Source: Hygrophila difformis
Taxonomy: Eukaryota > Streptophyta > Magnoliopsida > Lamiales > Acanthaceae
Reading direction: 5' to 3'
Length of the DNA stretch: 64,000 nucleotides
NCBI GenBank assembly: GCA_030278955.1
Contig: JAOANR010000001.1
Coordinates: forward strand, 41,070,890 to 41,134,889
Every line of letters starts with the position of its first letter. Position 1 is the stretch's first letter. Both the position numbers and the translations under genes were made by a program. The notes under the pieces were generated by a model. The model had not been told where the DNA came from. It worked only from the letters and a program-made list of their open reading frames with translations, and searched no databases. Shown one piece after another: positions 44,440 through 56,445 of the stretch.

Positions 44440-45455
44440 CAATGTATAAAGCAAACATATATCAACCTAGAATGTGGGATTTAAACAACTAAATGACCAA
44501 TATATTTTATTTTACAAGCTATAAGTTCTAAGTCTCTTACAAATTTAAGAAAATCACCTTTTAGAACTTAAAACTTATTATTAAAAAGAACACAATTTTA
44601 AGTTATAAAAACTCCCTTTTTGTTCAAAATTTTAGATTTAATGCTTAAAGTTCACCAAATTAGCAAACTAGTTCTTATTAATGATTCGAAATAATGATCA
44701 AAGAACTTTTAGTTTATTTTTTTTAAAAAAAGTAACATAAGTTTGCCTTTTTAGTTAAAAATTCATAGGATGGGTTTTTTATAATAAAAATGTTTCTTTT
44801 TCATAAATTAGGAAAACATGAAGTTTCAAGCTTTAATGTTACCAAAAGTTATTAATGTAGTTTAAAACAACATGGTTAACAATATTCATAGATCAACTTA
44901 AAAGATTAAACATGTTATTTTAACACGTTTTTATAGGAAAATTTCAGATTTCCAAAGAGCTGTAATCTGAAATTTTACAAACACTCTATAAATTTTAGCA
45001 TAGGTCTTGAAAATATGTTCTAACACTCATATTGTTCATTTTAAACAGTTTATATACTTAAATCAATTTTATCCCACATTCTATATAACCCAAAATTTAA
45101 TTAACAACACAAATACTAACAATAACACATACCAAATCACAAAATTGGACGAATTATTGAACTATGATAGCTAGTCTTACCCCAAATTGAAGCTTTGAAG
45201 CACTTTAACAAGAAATCCCCAAATTTGAGAAGCTAGGGTTCTTGAGCCTCAATTTCAGCTTCAATTATCGAGTACATTTCAGCTTCTACTTTCACCACAT
45301 AAGATGCACTACTTAATTATTAAATTAGAAATATGGTGGGGCATATTTTATTAACAAAATTAAAGACCTAAACAATTAAGCATAACGTGACATATAAGAT
45401 CGAAATAAAAACATGCATAAACCATAAATATGATAATAAAGACAAACAAAAACAG

Positions 45456-45504
<49 letters not shown>
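45456..45504 (+). repeat. (ATT)n microsatellite
   Basis: About 16 tandem ATT units, then ATTAATATTAATATT. A second short run of the same unit lies at about 45636-45660. The ORF over it (poly-Ile) is a shadow. Confidence 0.95.
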
Positions 45505-45506
<2 letters not shown>

Positions 45507-46278
45507 ATTAATATTATTATTTATTTTTTTAAAAGAACTGTGGTGGACAGGAAATTGAGGATGATGACTATGGTTGTGAGATTCAATAGAGAGAGGACTG
45601 TGAAAGATAGAACAGGAGGGAGATGACTATTTTATTTTATTATTATTATTATTATTATTTTTTTAAGGTTTACATTAAATGGGTAGGTTTTTAAGCCCAA
45701 TTAGAAGATCTATGATTAAATTTGAGCTAATTGGAGATGAATTAGAATGGACTTTTGTAAAAATTCAAGTTTGGCACAAACCCAACGATTCCATTTAATA
45801 CTACATGCGGTGCTCAAACAAGTTTTTACGCATTATTAGTATGAATGAAACCCAAAATGCCTTGTTTGTGCTACTTTCGGTGCTTAACTGAGTTTTTGAA
45901 AACCATTTACGAAGAGTGGCATCTAAAACTCAGTATTTGTACAGACTTTGTAGCAAAAATACATTGCGTGATTTGTTTAAATGAAACCTAATATTGCATC
46001 CATATTCCTATTCATCTGTTTAGTAAAACTACCCTAATTAGTGCTAATCATCCCCTATAAATATCTATGAAATTATGTTCGTTTTCGTCAACCCCTCTAT
46101 CAATTTATTTCAGCCTTTCTCCTATTCTACTTAAATCACCACAAAAATTCTTTCAGTTATTGATCACTCTAATTCTTAAGAGTCACTCCAAAATTACATA
46201 TAACGAAAATAATGCAAGAATCATTTTTATATTTTTTTTTTAGTTGTAAGTAAAACATATAAACTAAAATAAAAGAAA

Positions 46279-46283
46279 ATCAA
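46279..46283 (+). repeat. E5 target-site duplication, left copy (atcaa)
   Basis: Matches 55913-55917. Confidence 0.9.
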
Positions 46284-49034
46284 TGTAACACCCGAGGAAA
46301 AACAAATTCAAATTGTTTTGAACTACGTCATGACTTGATCCCTTCACAGGGTACGTAGGCAGCTTAGAACTAATTTCTAAGTTCAGTCACGAAATAAATC
46401 ACAAAATAAATCACGAATTAGATCACAAGGACGATAGGAGGAGTTGGAACCAATTTAGACTAGGCCAATTAGGATACGGAAATGTTGCGAGCGATAAGCC
46501 GAACTCGTAACGACATTAAGGAAAGGATTTCGGACTAGAGACGACCCAAGGAATCGAGCTAACACGTAGAAAATCGATAGGGGAAAGCAAGGAAAGACCC
46601 GACGGAACACGCGGAGCCGAACCGGCCGGTCCGGCCGGCCCGCGCTGTCCGCGCGCCGCCGCGCGGCCACCGCGCGGCCAAGGGCGTCGCGACGCCAGGC
46701 CTGGCACGCGTGCTCCGCGCGGACAAAACCTTAGGTGCGCGCCACCAGCGCGCCAGAGGTGCTGAAGGTGTAAACTTTCCTTCCATGGTGATTTTCTTGC
46801 CAAAAACCATACCCCTAACCATGGCAACCGAATCCCAGCCTTAGGGAAGGCTATAGGACGGTAATAGGGTGTCCCAAACCCTAGGTTTACAGAAACATAC
46901 CAGCCTCCACCCTCAATTTTCTCTCCAAGTCCAAAATCCCTCCGAATCCACTTTCCGGCGAGTATTCCGGCGACGACAAGGCAAAAGGAACCAAGCCCTG
47001 CCCTCTAGATTCTTGGTAAGCTATTGTACAAAGTTTCAATTCGTCCATAGATCTCAGGAACTCATATTCTAACCCTTTTTCCTTACTACGATTTCCCGTC
47101 GGAAAACGAACAAAAAGCGATCGGAGAAGTTGGCCGTTCGTCGTGACCCTAGGACGTCCGGAAACCCAATCCAGCAACCCTATCATCATTCTAAGTAAGT
47201 TAACACCTTACTCACATTTTCGTGGTTGTTTGTTGTTTAAATCTCGAGATATAGGCTTGTAACAAAAATCGGTTTTCAAAAACCCTATTTTCGTCCAATT
47301 TTAAAGACTCGCCAAAAACTCGACCTTCGGGAATTCAAACCGAAAACTTTTCAACATAAAAGTTGTTCCTAACACCTTTATCTATCTTGTGTCCAAATTT
47401 TAGCCATTGACATTAAGTTTTGCTATCCCAATTTTCGCCATGAACTCTCTGTTTCAAACCGAACGATTTAAATCTGTGACAGATTCCTTCATCCAACTTG
47501 ATGCATGTTTTTCACCCATTTTTCGAATGATTTAACTTTGCATTTCTAAACAAAAGTTGTAGATAATTGTGTCTAGATTATGCCTACAAAATTTCACGAA
47601 TTTTGGTGTTCATTTGATATGTCAATCGGCCAAGTTTTTAAAACTGTTTTGAATTCGTTTTAAGGGCCATGAGTATGCAGTGAGTTGCACACGATTTTTG
47701 AGTACCAAGAATTCATTATTTCCAAAAACTTAAAACATGAAAGTTGTTCCTTAATGTGTCGTGTAGTTACTGTAAAAATTTCACATCGATTGGTTTTGAA
47801 ATGAATTTTTAATCGGCGTTACACGAACCTGTGACGAAAACAGTTTTCAAGACGTAAATTATTCTTCGTAATAAACTCAAATTTCAACTCACTTCGGAAC
47901 CTTATTTCCAAAAACTTAAAACATGAAAGTTGTTCGTGTGTGTGTTTTTGAATTACTGGCCAAGTTTCAGAATTTTTGGAGGAAAAACGAATTTTAAATT
48001 AAGAAAGGCGTAAACTGCCTCGAATAGGATTTTTCGAACTTGAGAAAACTCGAACTATGAAAACGCGATATCGATCCTTTGATAACTTTGAAATACGAAC
48101 TTTCGAAAAATCCCGTTCACTAGGCTGAGCCGATCTTCATACTATCATTATCTTTGAGACTGCCTCGTTAGTGGTCTCCTTACTATCTGAGATTGCCTCG
48201 TTAGTGATCTCGCGCGCTGTATTTGTGGATCGCCTCGTTAGTGGTCCTACTATCTTTGTGGATCGCCTCGTTAGTGGTCCTACTATCTTTGAGACTGCCT
48301 CGTTAGTGGTCTCCCATTGTTTGGACTGCCTCGTTAGTGGTCCTATGTTGAGATTGCCTCGTTAGTGATCTCCCGGTATGGTGTCCTCTTCTTAGTTTAC
48401 GGGATGAAAAGTAAAAGACTCGTGTGAGTGTTTCATTATGCTTAAATCGTAATTATCCTGTCTTTATTTATTTAAAACTTATGCATCTTAAATTATGCTT
48501 TAAATTTCGCTTTTTAAATTAAGTTCTTTAATCATAATTTTCCGCTGCTAATAAATCATGTATTTTTAAATTCTCGTTCGATAAGAGAAATCTTTAGTTT
48601 AAACACTTGTAACCCCCTTTTATTTGTAGTTAGGGATTAACTTACTCAGTATATTTTTATACTGACAACCGTTGTCATTTTTCTTTTACAGAGTATGTCG
48701 AGTGACGCATACGCATGCACTTGGGGGGAAATAATTATGAACATTTTCGCTTTCTGCATCATAGTACTGTTTTACCGGGTCTGTTAAACCCGAGGATTTG
48801 GCCATGTTGGCCGTGATTTTACTTTCCGCTGCACTTACTTTATTTACTTTTCGCGTATGATGATTACTACTATCGTTTTAAGTATTATAAATTTCCGGAC
48901 TATATCTTGAATGTTTTAAATCTTTTGCATACCCACAAGCCTTGCATTTCCTTAGCGAGCTCGGGAAGCCGTGTCTTGCTAGGGGGATGCGGCGGTGACA
49001 CCTCGGCCTGGGTTATCAAATCCGGGGTGTTACA
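46284..49034 (+). repeat. E5 5' LTR
   Basis: Same family as the E3 LTR but a distinct subtype (shorter, several internal differences). CpG block about 46610-46760; hairpin array 48155-48372. Confidence 0.94.
48155..48372 (+). repeat. Hairpin array of the E5 5' LTR, 7 units
   Basis: Stem order GAGAC, GAGAT, GGAT, GGAT, GAGAC, GGAC, GAGAT around TGCCTCGTTAGTG or CGCCTCGTTAGTG. One unit fewer than E3; the GGAC unit at position 3 of E3 is absent. Confidence 0.92.
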
Positions 49035-49037
49035 AGT

Positions 49038-49049
49038 TGGTATCAGAGC
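49038..49049 (+). promoter_or_regulatory. E5 primer-binding site, initiator tRNA-Met type
   Basis: TGGTATCAGAGC, three bases after the LTR. The leader 49050-49369 is AT-rich and has no ORF. Confidence 0.95.
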
Positions 49050-49369
49050 CCGGAAAATTTTTAAAGCTACTACTATTATTTTAAACCAATATTTTTAAAC
49101 CCAAGTGTTATTCCTTCTGAAATTATTTATTTGACTACTAGTACTATTTTTAGCCCACAAATCTATAATCCTTTTTACATAGCCCAAACCTTAGCCCAAG
49201 AAATATTAAATTTTGGCCCACTATAGAGGCCCAATCTTTAACAATTTATTTTAAACTAAATTTTATGGGGAAGGGACTTGCACTTGCATGTTGCATATAG
49301 AATTAAATTTATGCATATCTTAACTTTGCCTGAAAAACATCTAACTCTAACCTCCCTTGTTGACAATAG

Positions 49370-49747
49370 ATGGCCGAACCGAACGCGAACATGACCAACC
49401 TGATGATGAAACTGACCAATGCATACCTCGAGTCCCAACAGCATGTCAATCACTTCAAAGCCCGAGTGGGGCATCTAGAGAGTAACGTGGACTATCTGAG
49501 AAATCTTAGGGAAGCTGACCATCACGAAATAACCCAACTCAAGGCCCAAGTCGCCGAACTCCAAACACTAGTGGTTGCGCTCCAAAACAAGGATAACGAA
49601 CTGATGATGCAAATAGGACACCTAGCAGCTGAGCTACTGGGCCTAGAGGCCGACATCTTCCCTCCGAGCCCGAGCCCGGTGGGGACGCCCATTCCCATTG
49701 ACATATCCAGCGACGAGGACGATCCCATCGAGGATATACCTGCCTAG
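49370..49747 (+). CDS. ORF0: small coiled-coil protein with acidic tail (E5)
   Basis: 125 aa, MAEPNANMTNLMMKLTNAYL at the start and NLREADHHEITQLKAQVAEL in the middle; heptad-like throughout about aa 15-95. The tail is PIPIDISSDEDDPIEDIPA. It is the same length as, and nearly the same as, the E6 copy, and differs from the E3 copy (132 aa) at many sites while keeping the N-terminus, the READHH core and the SSDEDDP tail. It is the only sense ORF between the PBS and the antisense gene. Transcription would be from the LTR. Product function unknown. Confidence 0.8.
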   Translation: MAEPNANMTNLMMKLTNAYLESQQHVNHFKARVGHLESNVDYLRNLREADHHEITQLKAQVAELQTLVVALQNKDNELMMQIGHLAAELLGLEADIFPPSPSPVGTPIPIDISSDEDDPIEDIPA

Positions 49748-49924
49748 TCACCCTAGATTTAGGGATCCATATTGATGCACCATTGCTATTTCTATTTCGA
49801 ATGCTTGTAACCCAAAATTTATTTCTTGAGTAATAAGAATACAAGCCTATTTAAATTTATTCCATACATTTTATTTAATCCTTTAACTACCATGATCAAA
49901 GAAGGGAACATACAACCCTAGACT

Positions 49925-49948
49925 AAAAAAAAAAAAAAAAAAAAAAAA
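49925..49948 (+). repeat. A-rich tract of E5
   Basis: 24 consecutive A, then TAATATAAATAAATAAATAA. Homologous position to 19241 in E3. The interval 49748-50436 has no ORF. Confidence 0.9.
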
Positions 49949-50436
49949 TAATATAAATAAATAAATAAATAAATTTTACCTAAGTTCCAGCAACCTCTAC
50001 AAACAGACCCCAATAAATTGATACCTATTAAAAGACTAATCTTCATTCAATAAAATTTTCCCCTTGCAAGCAGCTATTTATTTAACATATAAACTCTACC
50101 CCTTATATCTTATCACACTAGTTTATCTAAGTTCCTTGAAGCGGTTTAGTCAAGCAACAGTGCAAGTATTGTTGGGCAACCCACACACATGTAGATACGA
50201 TAGGAAGGTAACAGTAAATCCAGGACATCTCAAACCATAAAATAGGCAGGACAATTGAACCATGTTTCTAAACAGCAGTAGACTACTAACACATGTCAAA
50301 CACATAACTAAGCAATAACACAACGAAAATATAAACCACAAATCCCAGACAACAGAAACGTTCTCATAAGGAGGAGCCTAAACAAGGTACGTCTAAATGC
50401 AAAACCTAAACGAAAACACGAAACCAAAAGGAGACC

Positions 50437-51771
50437 TCACTGATCGGGAGGCGAGAACTGCCGGCGCATGTAGTCGTCCATCTGCCGCACATAGGCGTAC
50501 ATGTCGGACATAGTGGCCTGCTGCTGAGCCTGCCTCGTAGCAAACGAGTCCATGCGGGTCTGATAGAGGTCCAACCTAGCGTCGAGGGCGTCATAACGAG
50601 CCTGCCCAGCTGCAAACCCGGCGTCCATACCGACCCGCATCTCATGCATCATCTGCAGCATCTGAATCATCTCCTGCCCCTGAGGTGCCACGGCAGGAGG
50701 TGCCCCAGCAGGAGGTGGACCCACTGGAGGAGGAGGTGGCTGCTCCGGTGGTACAACGAGGATCAGGCCGCCGTCCTCAGGCTGCGGACGAAGTACAGCA
50801 CGGGGAGCCCCACGACGTAAGTCGCTACGCCGCTCAGCATAAGACGGAATACGGTAGCAACGGCCAGGTGCTAGGTCGTACGGATCTGTCTCCGGTGTAG
50901 TGCGAATCCCCTGTGCCGCGCACAACCCACAGATGAGGTGAACGTGGGTAATCACCCTACTCCCTCGTCCTCTGCGCATACCCCGCAAGTTGTCCTCGAT
51001 GCAAGCCCCTACATTCACCCTACCGTCCCGCGCGATGAAGCAAATGGTCTCGTAGACGTGGTCCAAGACAATGTGGCTCCGGGACATCGGCCGGACACGC
51101 CCGAACCACAGCTGAGCGAGCTCTCGCCAAGGGGAGTCCATCGAAGTTAAACGAAGCTCATGACTGTGCTCGAACGTAGGAGGCACTAGGGTGCATAAGG
51201 TGTTCCACGCAGGAGCAAGAACGCGCCCCTCAGGCTGGGGCCGGAACACGCCATCGTCGGGGAAGCCAAAATAGACGTTGATCGCCCGAGCACTGAAGTC
51301 GAGATAGCGACCACGGACCCATACCCGGGATAGATCGTCACCCTCCCCGAGACCGCCGATGTTGGCAATAACCTCCATAGCCAAATAACCGGAGGCGACG
51401 CCCTCGGGGTGACGTGCCAGACCAGTCCACTGTAAATACTCCAAGACCGCACTGACCCTGTCATCGCCCATATGAAGAGGATATATGCCTCTCTCAGGGA
51501 CGTAAGACCTGTTTCGACGAAGCTCGTCGAAATAAAAGTCCTGGGCAGCCCTCGTCCTAAACCGGAACCTGTCATGCCGGTGAGGACGCACCTCGTCCGG
51601 GAGGCCCCTGAGACGCGGGCCCCTCTGCACCTCATCCTCCTCAGACTCGCTCTCGTCAAAATCCGGCATCGCCGGAGCAGCATGGCTGGGGCCAGCCTCA
51701 TCAGCAACCCGTCTCCTAGTCCTCGGAGGACACATGAGAGACGCCAAAACGACCCACAAAAAGAGCAACAT
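50437..51771 (-). CDS. Antisense gene of E5: 'putative plant transposon protein'-like, 444 aa
   Basis: Intact copy of the E3 antisense protein with a small number of substitutions (for example NVYFGFPDD for NVYFGLPDD, PPPVGPPP for PPPVVPPP, and RQFSPPDQ at the end). Same layout: hydrophobic or basic N-terminus, acidic ESESEEDE patch, globular domain of about 260 aa, Pro-rich linker, Met/Gln-rich coiled coil. The start is the ATG two bases inside the predicted splice acceptor (intron 51773-52394). It is convergent with ORF0. An intact 444-codon frame in each of three elements argues for very recent copying, selection, or both. Confidence 0.85.
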   Translation of the reverse strand: MLLFLWVVLASLMCPPRTRRRVADEAGPSHAAPAMPDFDESESEEDEVQRGPRLRGLPDEVRPHRHDRFRFRTRAAQDFYFDELRRNRSYVPERGIYPLHMGDDRVSAVLEYLQWTGLARHPEGVASGYLAMEVIANIGGLGEGDDLSRVWVRGRYLDFSARAINVYFGFPDDGVFRPQPEGRVLAPAWNTLCTLVPPTFEHSHELRLTSMDSPWRELAQLWFGRVRPMSRSHIVLDHVYETICFIARDGRVNVGACIEDNLRGMRRGRGSRVITHVHLICGLCAAQGIRTTPETDPYDLAPGRCYRIPSYAERRSDLRRGAPRAVLRPQPEDGGLILVVPPEQPPPPPVGPPPAGAPPAVAPQGQEMIQMLQMMHEMRVGMDAGFAAGQARYDALDARLDLYQTRMDSFATRQAQQQATMSDMYAYVRQMDDYMRRQFSPPDQ

Positions 51772-51772
51772 C

Positions 51773-52394
51773 CTGCAAGTTACCAAACACCAATTATAAG
51801 GCTAAGTCCCACACAGAAGTCAAGCGAAAATACGAATAGGGCATTAATATATAATCCCAACGTGAATGTACCGTAAGAACAACAAATCCTACCGTTTACT
51901 AAGACCAACCAGGAGGTGACCTAGACAAAGAATATGCTAAAACTAGTGCCTAAACCCTATGTGGCATTTCGTCGAACACGTTATGTGCACAATAAACCAA
52001 AACCTAAGTTCCTAACAACACACGGAAGTCGCCCACAGAACAAAACAATCATTCTAATAACAATACGGCAAATCCTACAGCACTAAACAACGAGGGAACG
52101 AGCCCATAATCACACCCCAACAGCAACCAAGTATCAATAACTTCATAGCCTTTCTAAGGATTCGAATTCAACAAGAATTTGCCAAAAACATAAACACATT
52201 ATAACATAAACATAGGCAAGGCAACAAGAGTAACAACAATTGCCACATACACTTGCTAAATTGCACAAATCAAGCCTAAAAGTCATAAACCCCCAATTTT
52301 TGTACACAAACCCTAATTTCCTAAATCTCTTCACAAATCGAATCATTCAAAACATAAAAGTTGAAATTAGGAAGTGGGTTTAGTAGAATCGTAC
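51773..52394 (-). other. Predicted 622-bp 5' UTR intron of the E5 antisense gene
   Basis: Donor CCAG|GTACG and acceptor TTGCAG|GATG on the minus strand; same length as in E3 and E6. The first-exon and promoter region extends to about 52640 and contains a CpG-rich block (52495-52585). Confidence 0.65.
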
Positions 52395-52857
52395 CTGGAT
52401 GAGTGAAATTGAAGTCGAAATCGAGCAAAAAGGAAGGTAACTCGCCGGATTTAGAGAGAATTGGGGGTGTGTTCTCGGATGGGTAATGGAGGAAGTGGCT
52501 CGCGCGGAGCGCGAGCCCTATTTTTTTCGAACAGGGGTTGCCGCGCGCTCCCCGCGCGCCAACGCGCGGCCACCGCGCGGGACCCGGGTGGAGTTTTATC
52601 TTTCCTGTTCTGCTCAGTCTCTTTCGCTATACGCTCCTCGCTGAACCCGGGCATACATTGACAGGGAAATACGTCGACAGGGAGCATCGCCTGGCATTAT
52701 TCCGGGCAAGGACGGCGGAATTGCCTCACGCCCTCCTTTCGCGGGACTACGGGAAACCCCCGGGACGTAAATACCTAGGGACCCTAAGAAATTCCGTAGG
52801 GAAATGAGAGCGGCATGTTAACTAACGACCCCACCACCGTTTACTCGTGACCACAGT

Positions 52858-53136
52858 GTGTTCCACGACCCCCAACTAAAGAAGTATGTGCCCGACACGT
52901 CGCATGTACTCCAACCGGACGTAATCGAATTGGATGATGACTTGACCTATGAAGAAACCCCGGTGCAAATACTCGACTACAAGGAAAGGGTGACAAGGAA
53001 TAAACCTGTAAAGATGGTCAAGGTCCTGTGGTCCAACCACGAGACGGAGACGGCAACCTGGAAATTGGGAGCCGACATGAGGCAACGTTACCCTACCCTC
53101 TTCCAAGACGACCCGACCACAGTTATGGGGACATAA
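52858..53136 (+). CDS. Chromodomain-bearing integrase tail ORF (E5)
   Basis: 92 aa, homologous to 22171-22449. Differs from the E3 copy at RNKPVKM (Pro for Thr) and TATWKLGADM (Lys and Gly for Glu residues). The second pair lies inside the chromodomain and could weaken it. The frame is open and ends TTVMGT with the stop inside the 3' hairpin. Confidence 0.7.
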   Translation: MFHDPQLKKYVPDTSHVLQPDVIELDDDLTYEETPVQILDYKERVTRNKPVKMVKVLWSNHETETATWKLGADMRQRYPTLFQDDPTTVMGT

Positions 53137-53159
53137 CTGTATTCTTAAGGGGGGGAGGA
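53120..53159 (+). promoter_or_regulatory. E5 3' hairpin and polypurine tract
   Basis: CAGTTATGGGGACATAACTG, then TATTCTTAAGGGGGGGAGGA directly before the LTR. Confidence 0.9.
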
Positions 53160-55912
53160 TGTAACACCCGAGGAAAAACAAATTCAAATTGTTTTGAACT
53201 ACGTCATGACTTGATCCCTTCACAGGGTACGTAGGCAGCTTAGAACTAATTTCTAAGTTCAGTCACGAAATAAATCACAAAATAAATCACGAATTAGATC
53301 ACAAGGACGATAGGAGGAGTTGGAACCAATTTAGACTAGGCCAATTAGGATACGGAAATGTTGCGAGCGATAAGCCGAACTCGTAACGACATTAAGGAAA
53401 GGATTTCGGACTAGAGACGACCCAAGGAATCGAGCTAACACGTAGAAAATCGATAGGGGAAAGCAAGGAAAGACCCGACGGAACACGCGGAGCCGAACCG
53501 GCCGGTCCGGCCGGCCCGCGCTGTCCGCGCGCCGCCGCGCGGCCACTGCGCGGCCAAGGGCGTCGCGACGCCAGGCCTGGCACGCGTGCTCCGCGCGGAC
53601 AAAACCTTAGGTGCGCGCCACCAGCGCGCCAGAGGTGCTGAAGGTGTAAACTTTCCTTCCATGGTGATTTTCTTGCCAAAAACCATACCCCTAACCATGG
53701 CAACCGAATCCCAGCCTTAGGGAAGGCTATAGGACGGTAATAGGGTGTCCCAAACCCTAGGTTTTCAGAAACATACCAGCCTCCACCCTCAATTTTCTCT
53801 CCAAGTCCAAAATCCCTCCGAATCCACTTTCCGGCGAGTATTCCGGCGACGACAAGGCAAAAGGAACCAAGCCCTGCCCTCTAGATTCTTGGTAAGCTAT
53901 TGTACAAAGTTTCAATTCGTCCATAGATCTCAGAAACTCATATTCTAACCCTTTTTCCTTACTACGATTTCCCGTCGGAAAACGAACAAAAAGCGATCGG
54001 AGAAGTTGGCCGTTCGTCGTGACCCTAGGACGTCCGGAAACCCAATCCAGCAACCCTATCATCATTCTAAGTAAGTTAACACCTTACTCACAAATTTTCG
54101 TGGTTGTTTGTTGTTTAAATCTCGAGATATAGGCTTGTAACAAAAATCGGTTTTCAAAAACCCTATTTTCGTCCAATTTTAAAGACTCGCCAAAAACTCG
54201 ACCTTCGGGAATTCAAACCGAAAACTTTTCAACATAAAAGTTGTTCCTAACACCTTTATCTATCTTGTGTCCAAATTTTAGCCATTGACATTAAGTTTTG
54301 CTATCCCAATTTTCGCCATGAACTTTCTGTTTCAAACCGAACGATTTAAATCTGTGACAGATTCCTTCATCCAACTTGATGCATGTTTTTCACCCATTTT
54401 TCGAATGATTTAACTTTGCATTTCTAAACAAAAGTTGTATATAATTGTGTCTAGATTATGCCTACAAAATTTCACGAATTTTGGTGTTCATTTGATATGT
54501 CAATCGGCCAAGTTTTTAAAACTGTTTTGAATTCGTTTTAAGGGCCATGAGTATGCAGTGAGTTGCACACGATTTTTGAGTACCAAGAATTCATTATTTC
54601 CAAAAACTTAAAACATGAAAGTTGTTCCTTAATGTGTCGTGTAGTTACTGTAAAAATTTCACATCGATTGGTTTTGAAATGAATTTTTAATCGGCGTTAC
54701 ACGAACCTGTGACGAAAACAGTTTTCAAGACGTAAATTATTCTTCGTAATAAACTCAAATTTCAACTCACTTCGGAACCTTATTTCCAAAAACTTAAAAC
54801 ATGAAAGTTGTTCGTGTGTGTGTTTTTGAATTACTGGCCAAGTTTCAGAATTTTTGGAGGAAAAACGAATTTTAAATTAAGAAAGGCGTAAACTGCCTCG
54901 AATAGGATTTTTCGAACTTGAGAAAACTCGAACTATGAAAATGCGATATCGATCCTTTGATAACTTTGAAATACGAACTTTCGAAAAATCCCGTTCACTA
55001 GGCTGAGCCGATCTTCATACTATCATTATCTTTGAGACTGCCTCGTTAGTGGTCTCCTTACTATCTGAGATTGCCTCGTTAGTGATCTCGCGCGCTGTAT
55101 TTGTGGATCGCCTCGTTAGTGGTCCTACTATCTTTGTGGATCGCCTCGTTAGTGGTCCTACTATCTTTGAGACTGCCTCGTTAGTGGTCTCCCATTGTTT
55201 GGACTGCCTCGTTAGTGGTCCTATGTTGAGATTGCCTCGTTAGTGATCTCCCGGTATGGTGTCCTCTTCTTAGTTTACGGGATGAAAAGTAAAAGACTCG
55301 TGTGAGTGTTTCATTATGCTTAAATCGTAATTATCCTGTCTTTATTTATTTAAAACTTATGCATCTTAAATTATGCTTTAAATTTCGCTTTTTAAATTAA
55401 GTTCTTTAATCATAATTTTCCGCTGCTAATAAATCATGTATTTTTAAATTCTCGTTCGATAAGCGAAATCTTTAGTTTAAACACTTGTAACCCCCTTTTA
55501 TTTGTAGTTAGGGATTAACTTACTCAGTATATTTTTATACTGACAACCGTTGTCATTTTTCTTTTACAGAGTATGTCGAGTGACGCATACGCATGCACTT
55601 GGGGGGAAATAATTATGAACATTTTCGCTTTCTGCATCATAGTACTGTTTTACCGGGTCTGTTAAACCCGAGGATTTGGCCATGTTGGCCGTGATTTTAC
55701 TTTCCGCTGCACTTACTTTATTTACTTTTCGCGTATGATGATTACTACTATCGTTTTAAGTATTATAAATTTCCGGACTATATCTTGAATGTTTTAAATC
55801 TTTTGCATACCCACAAGCCTTGCATTTCCTTAGCGAGCTCGGGAAGCCGTGTCTTGCTAGGGGGATGCGGCGGTGACACCTCGGCCTGGGTTATCAAATC
55901 CGGGGTGTTACA
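53160..55912 (+). repeat. E5 3' LTR
   Basis: 2753 bp; differs from 46284-49034 at about seven bases and one 2-base indel (CACATTTTCG / CACAAATTTTCG). Hairpin array at 55034-55250. Confidence 0.94.
55034..55250 (+). repeat. Hairpin array of the E5 3' LTR, 7 units
   Basis: Same unit order as 48155-48372. Confidence 0.92.
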
Positions 55913-55917
55913 ATCAA
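55913..55917 (+). repeat. E5 target-site duplication, right copy (atcaa)
   Basis: Matches 46279-46283. Confidence 0.9.
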
Positions 55918-56316
55918 ACATATTAAGCAAAAGACATAAATAACTATTGCTAAGCATGCAAAGGCAGTATGCGAATTCCCTTTCCTAATTAGCTTTCAAA
56001 GATAAATGCACCATTTTCTAAATTAAAGGTCTAAATGGTGGGTACACTTCCATGATCCTGTCATTCATGAGTTATAAGGTCAAATTGCACATCTTTATAC
56101 AACCATTTAAATAAAGGTAATGCAATCATAAGAAAATTATTGATTAACATTCTAATATATCAGCATTCCCTTAAAAAAAACTCATTAAAGTTGTAATGTT
56201 GTCAAGAGGTGGAATTTAATCTCAAATTTTCTAGCATCCAATATCAACACTTGATGTAATGCATTTAATTAAAAGTAATCTAATTTATTGAGAAATACAC
56301 ACCTCAAGTGTGGTGC
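55918..56316 (-). mobile_element. H interior, segment 3: no recognisable gene
   Basis: About 400 bp of AT-rich DNA between E5 and E7. Its last bases (ctcaagtgtggtgc, 56303-56316) match the E1 PBS-proximal region (7722-7735), a weak hint that H is related to E1. Nothing else is recognised. Confidence 0.4.
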
Positions 56317-56445
56317 TGTAACACCCCGGTTTTTGGTCACCCAGGTCGGGATGTCACCGCCACACCTCCCTAGCAAGACACGGTTTCTCCGAGCTTACTA
56401 AAGAGATGCAAGGCTATGGTTTTTCAGTATTTAAAACATTCAAAC
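56317..56445 (-). repeat. E7: fragment of an E4-type LTR, interrupted by E6
   Basis: TGTAACACCCCGGTTTTTGG through 'aagagatgcaaggctatgg' matches the first ~125 bp of the E4 LTRs. It is cut by E6 at 56446. The rest of E7 must lie beyond E6, outside the window. Confidence 0.85.

Larger units (their letters stand above)
44290..46278 (-). mobile_element. H interior, segment 2: no recognisable gene
   Basis: AT-rich DNA between E4 and E5. Contains a CCTCACA-hairpin (44401-44439), two (ATT)n runs, a 5'-UTR-like stretch on the minus strand (about 45170-45260, with a possible donor GGGTAAGA), and a TATA-like CCTATAAATATC on the plus strand near 46052. No retroelement domain was seen. Confidence 0.4.
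46284..55912 (+). mobile_element. E5: complete non-autonomous element, sister of E3
   Basis: 9629 bp, TSD atcaa, LTRs 46284-49034 (2751 bp) and 53160-55912 (2753 bp). Same cargo and order as E3: PBS, ORF0, A-rich tract, antisense intron-containing gene, chromodomain ORF, hairpin-PPT. I saw about seven substitutions and a 2-base indel between its LTRs. It lies inside H. Confidence 0.93.

Noticed and set aside
45387..45626. 79-aa ORF over the ATT microsatellite
   Set aside because: A poly-Ile artefact of the (ATT)n repeat.
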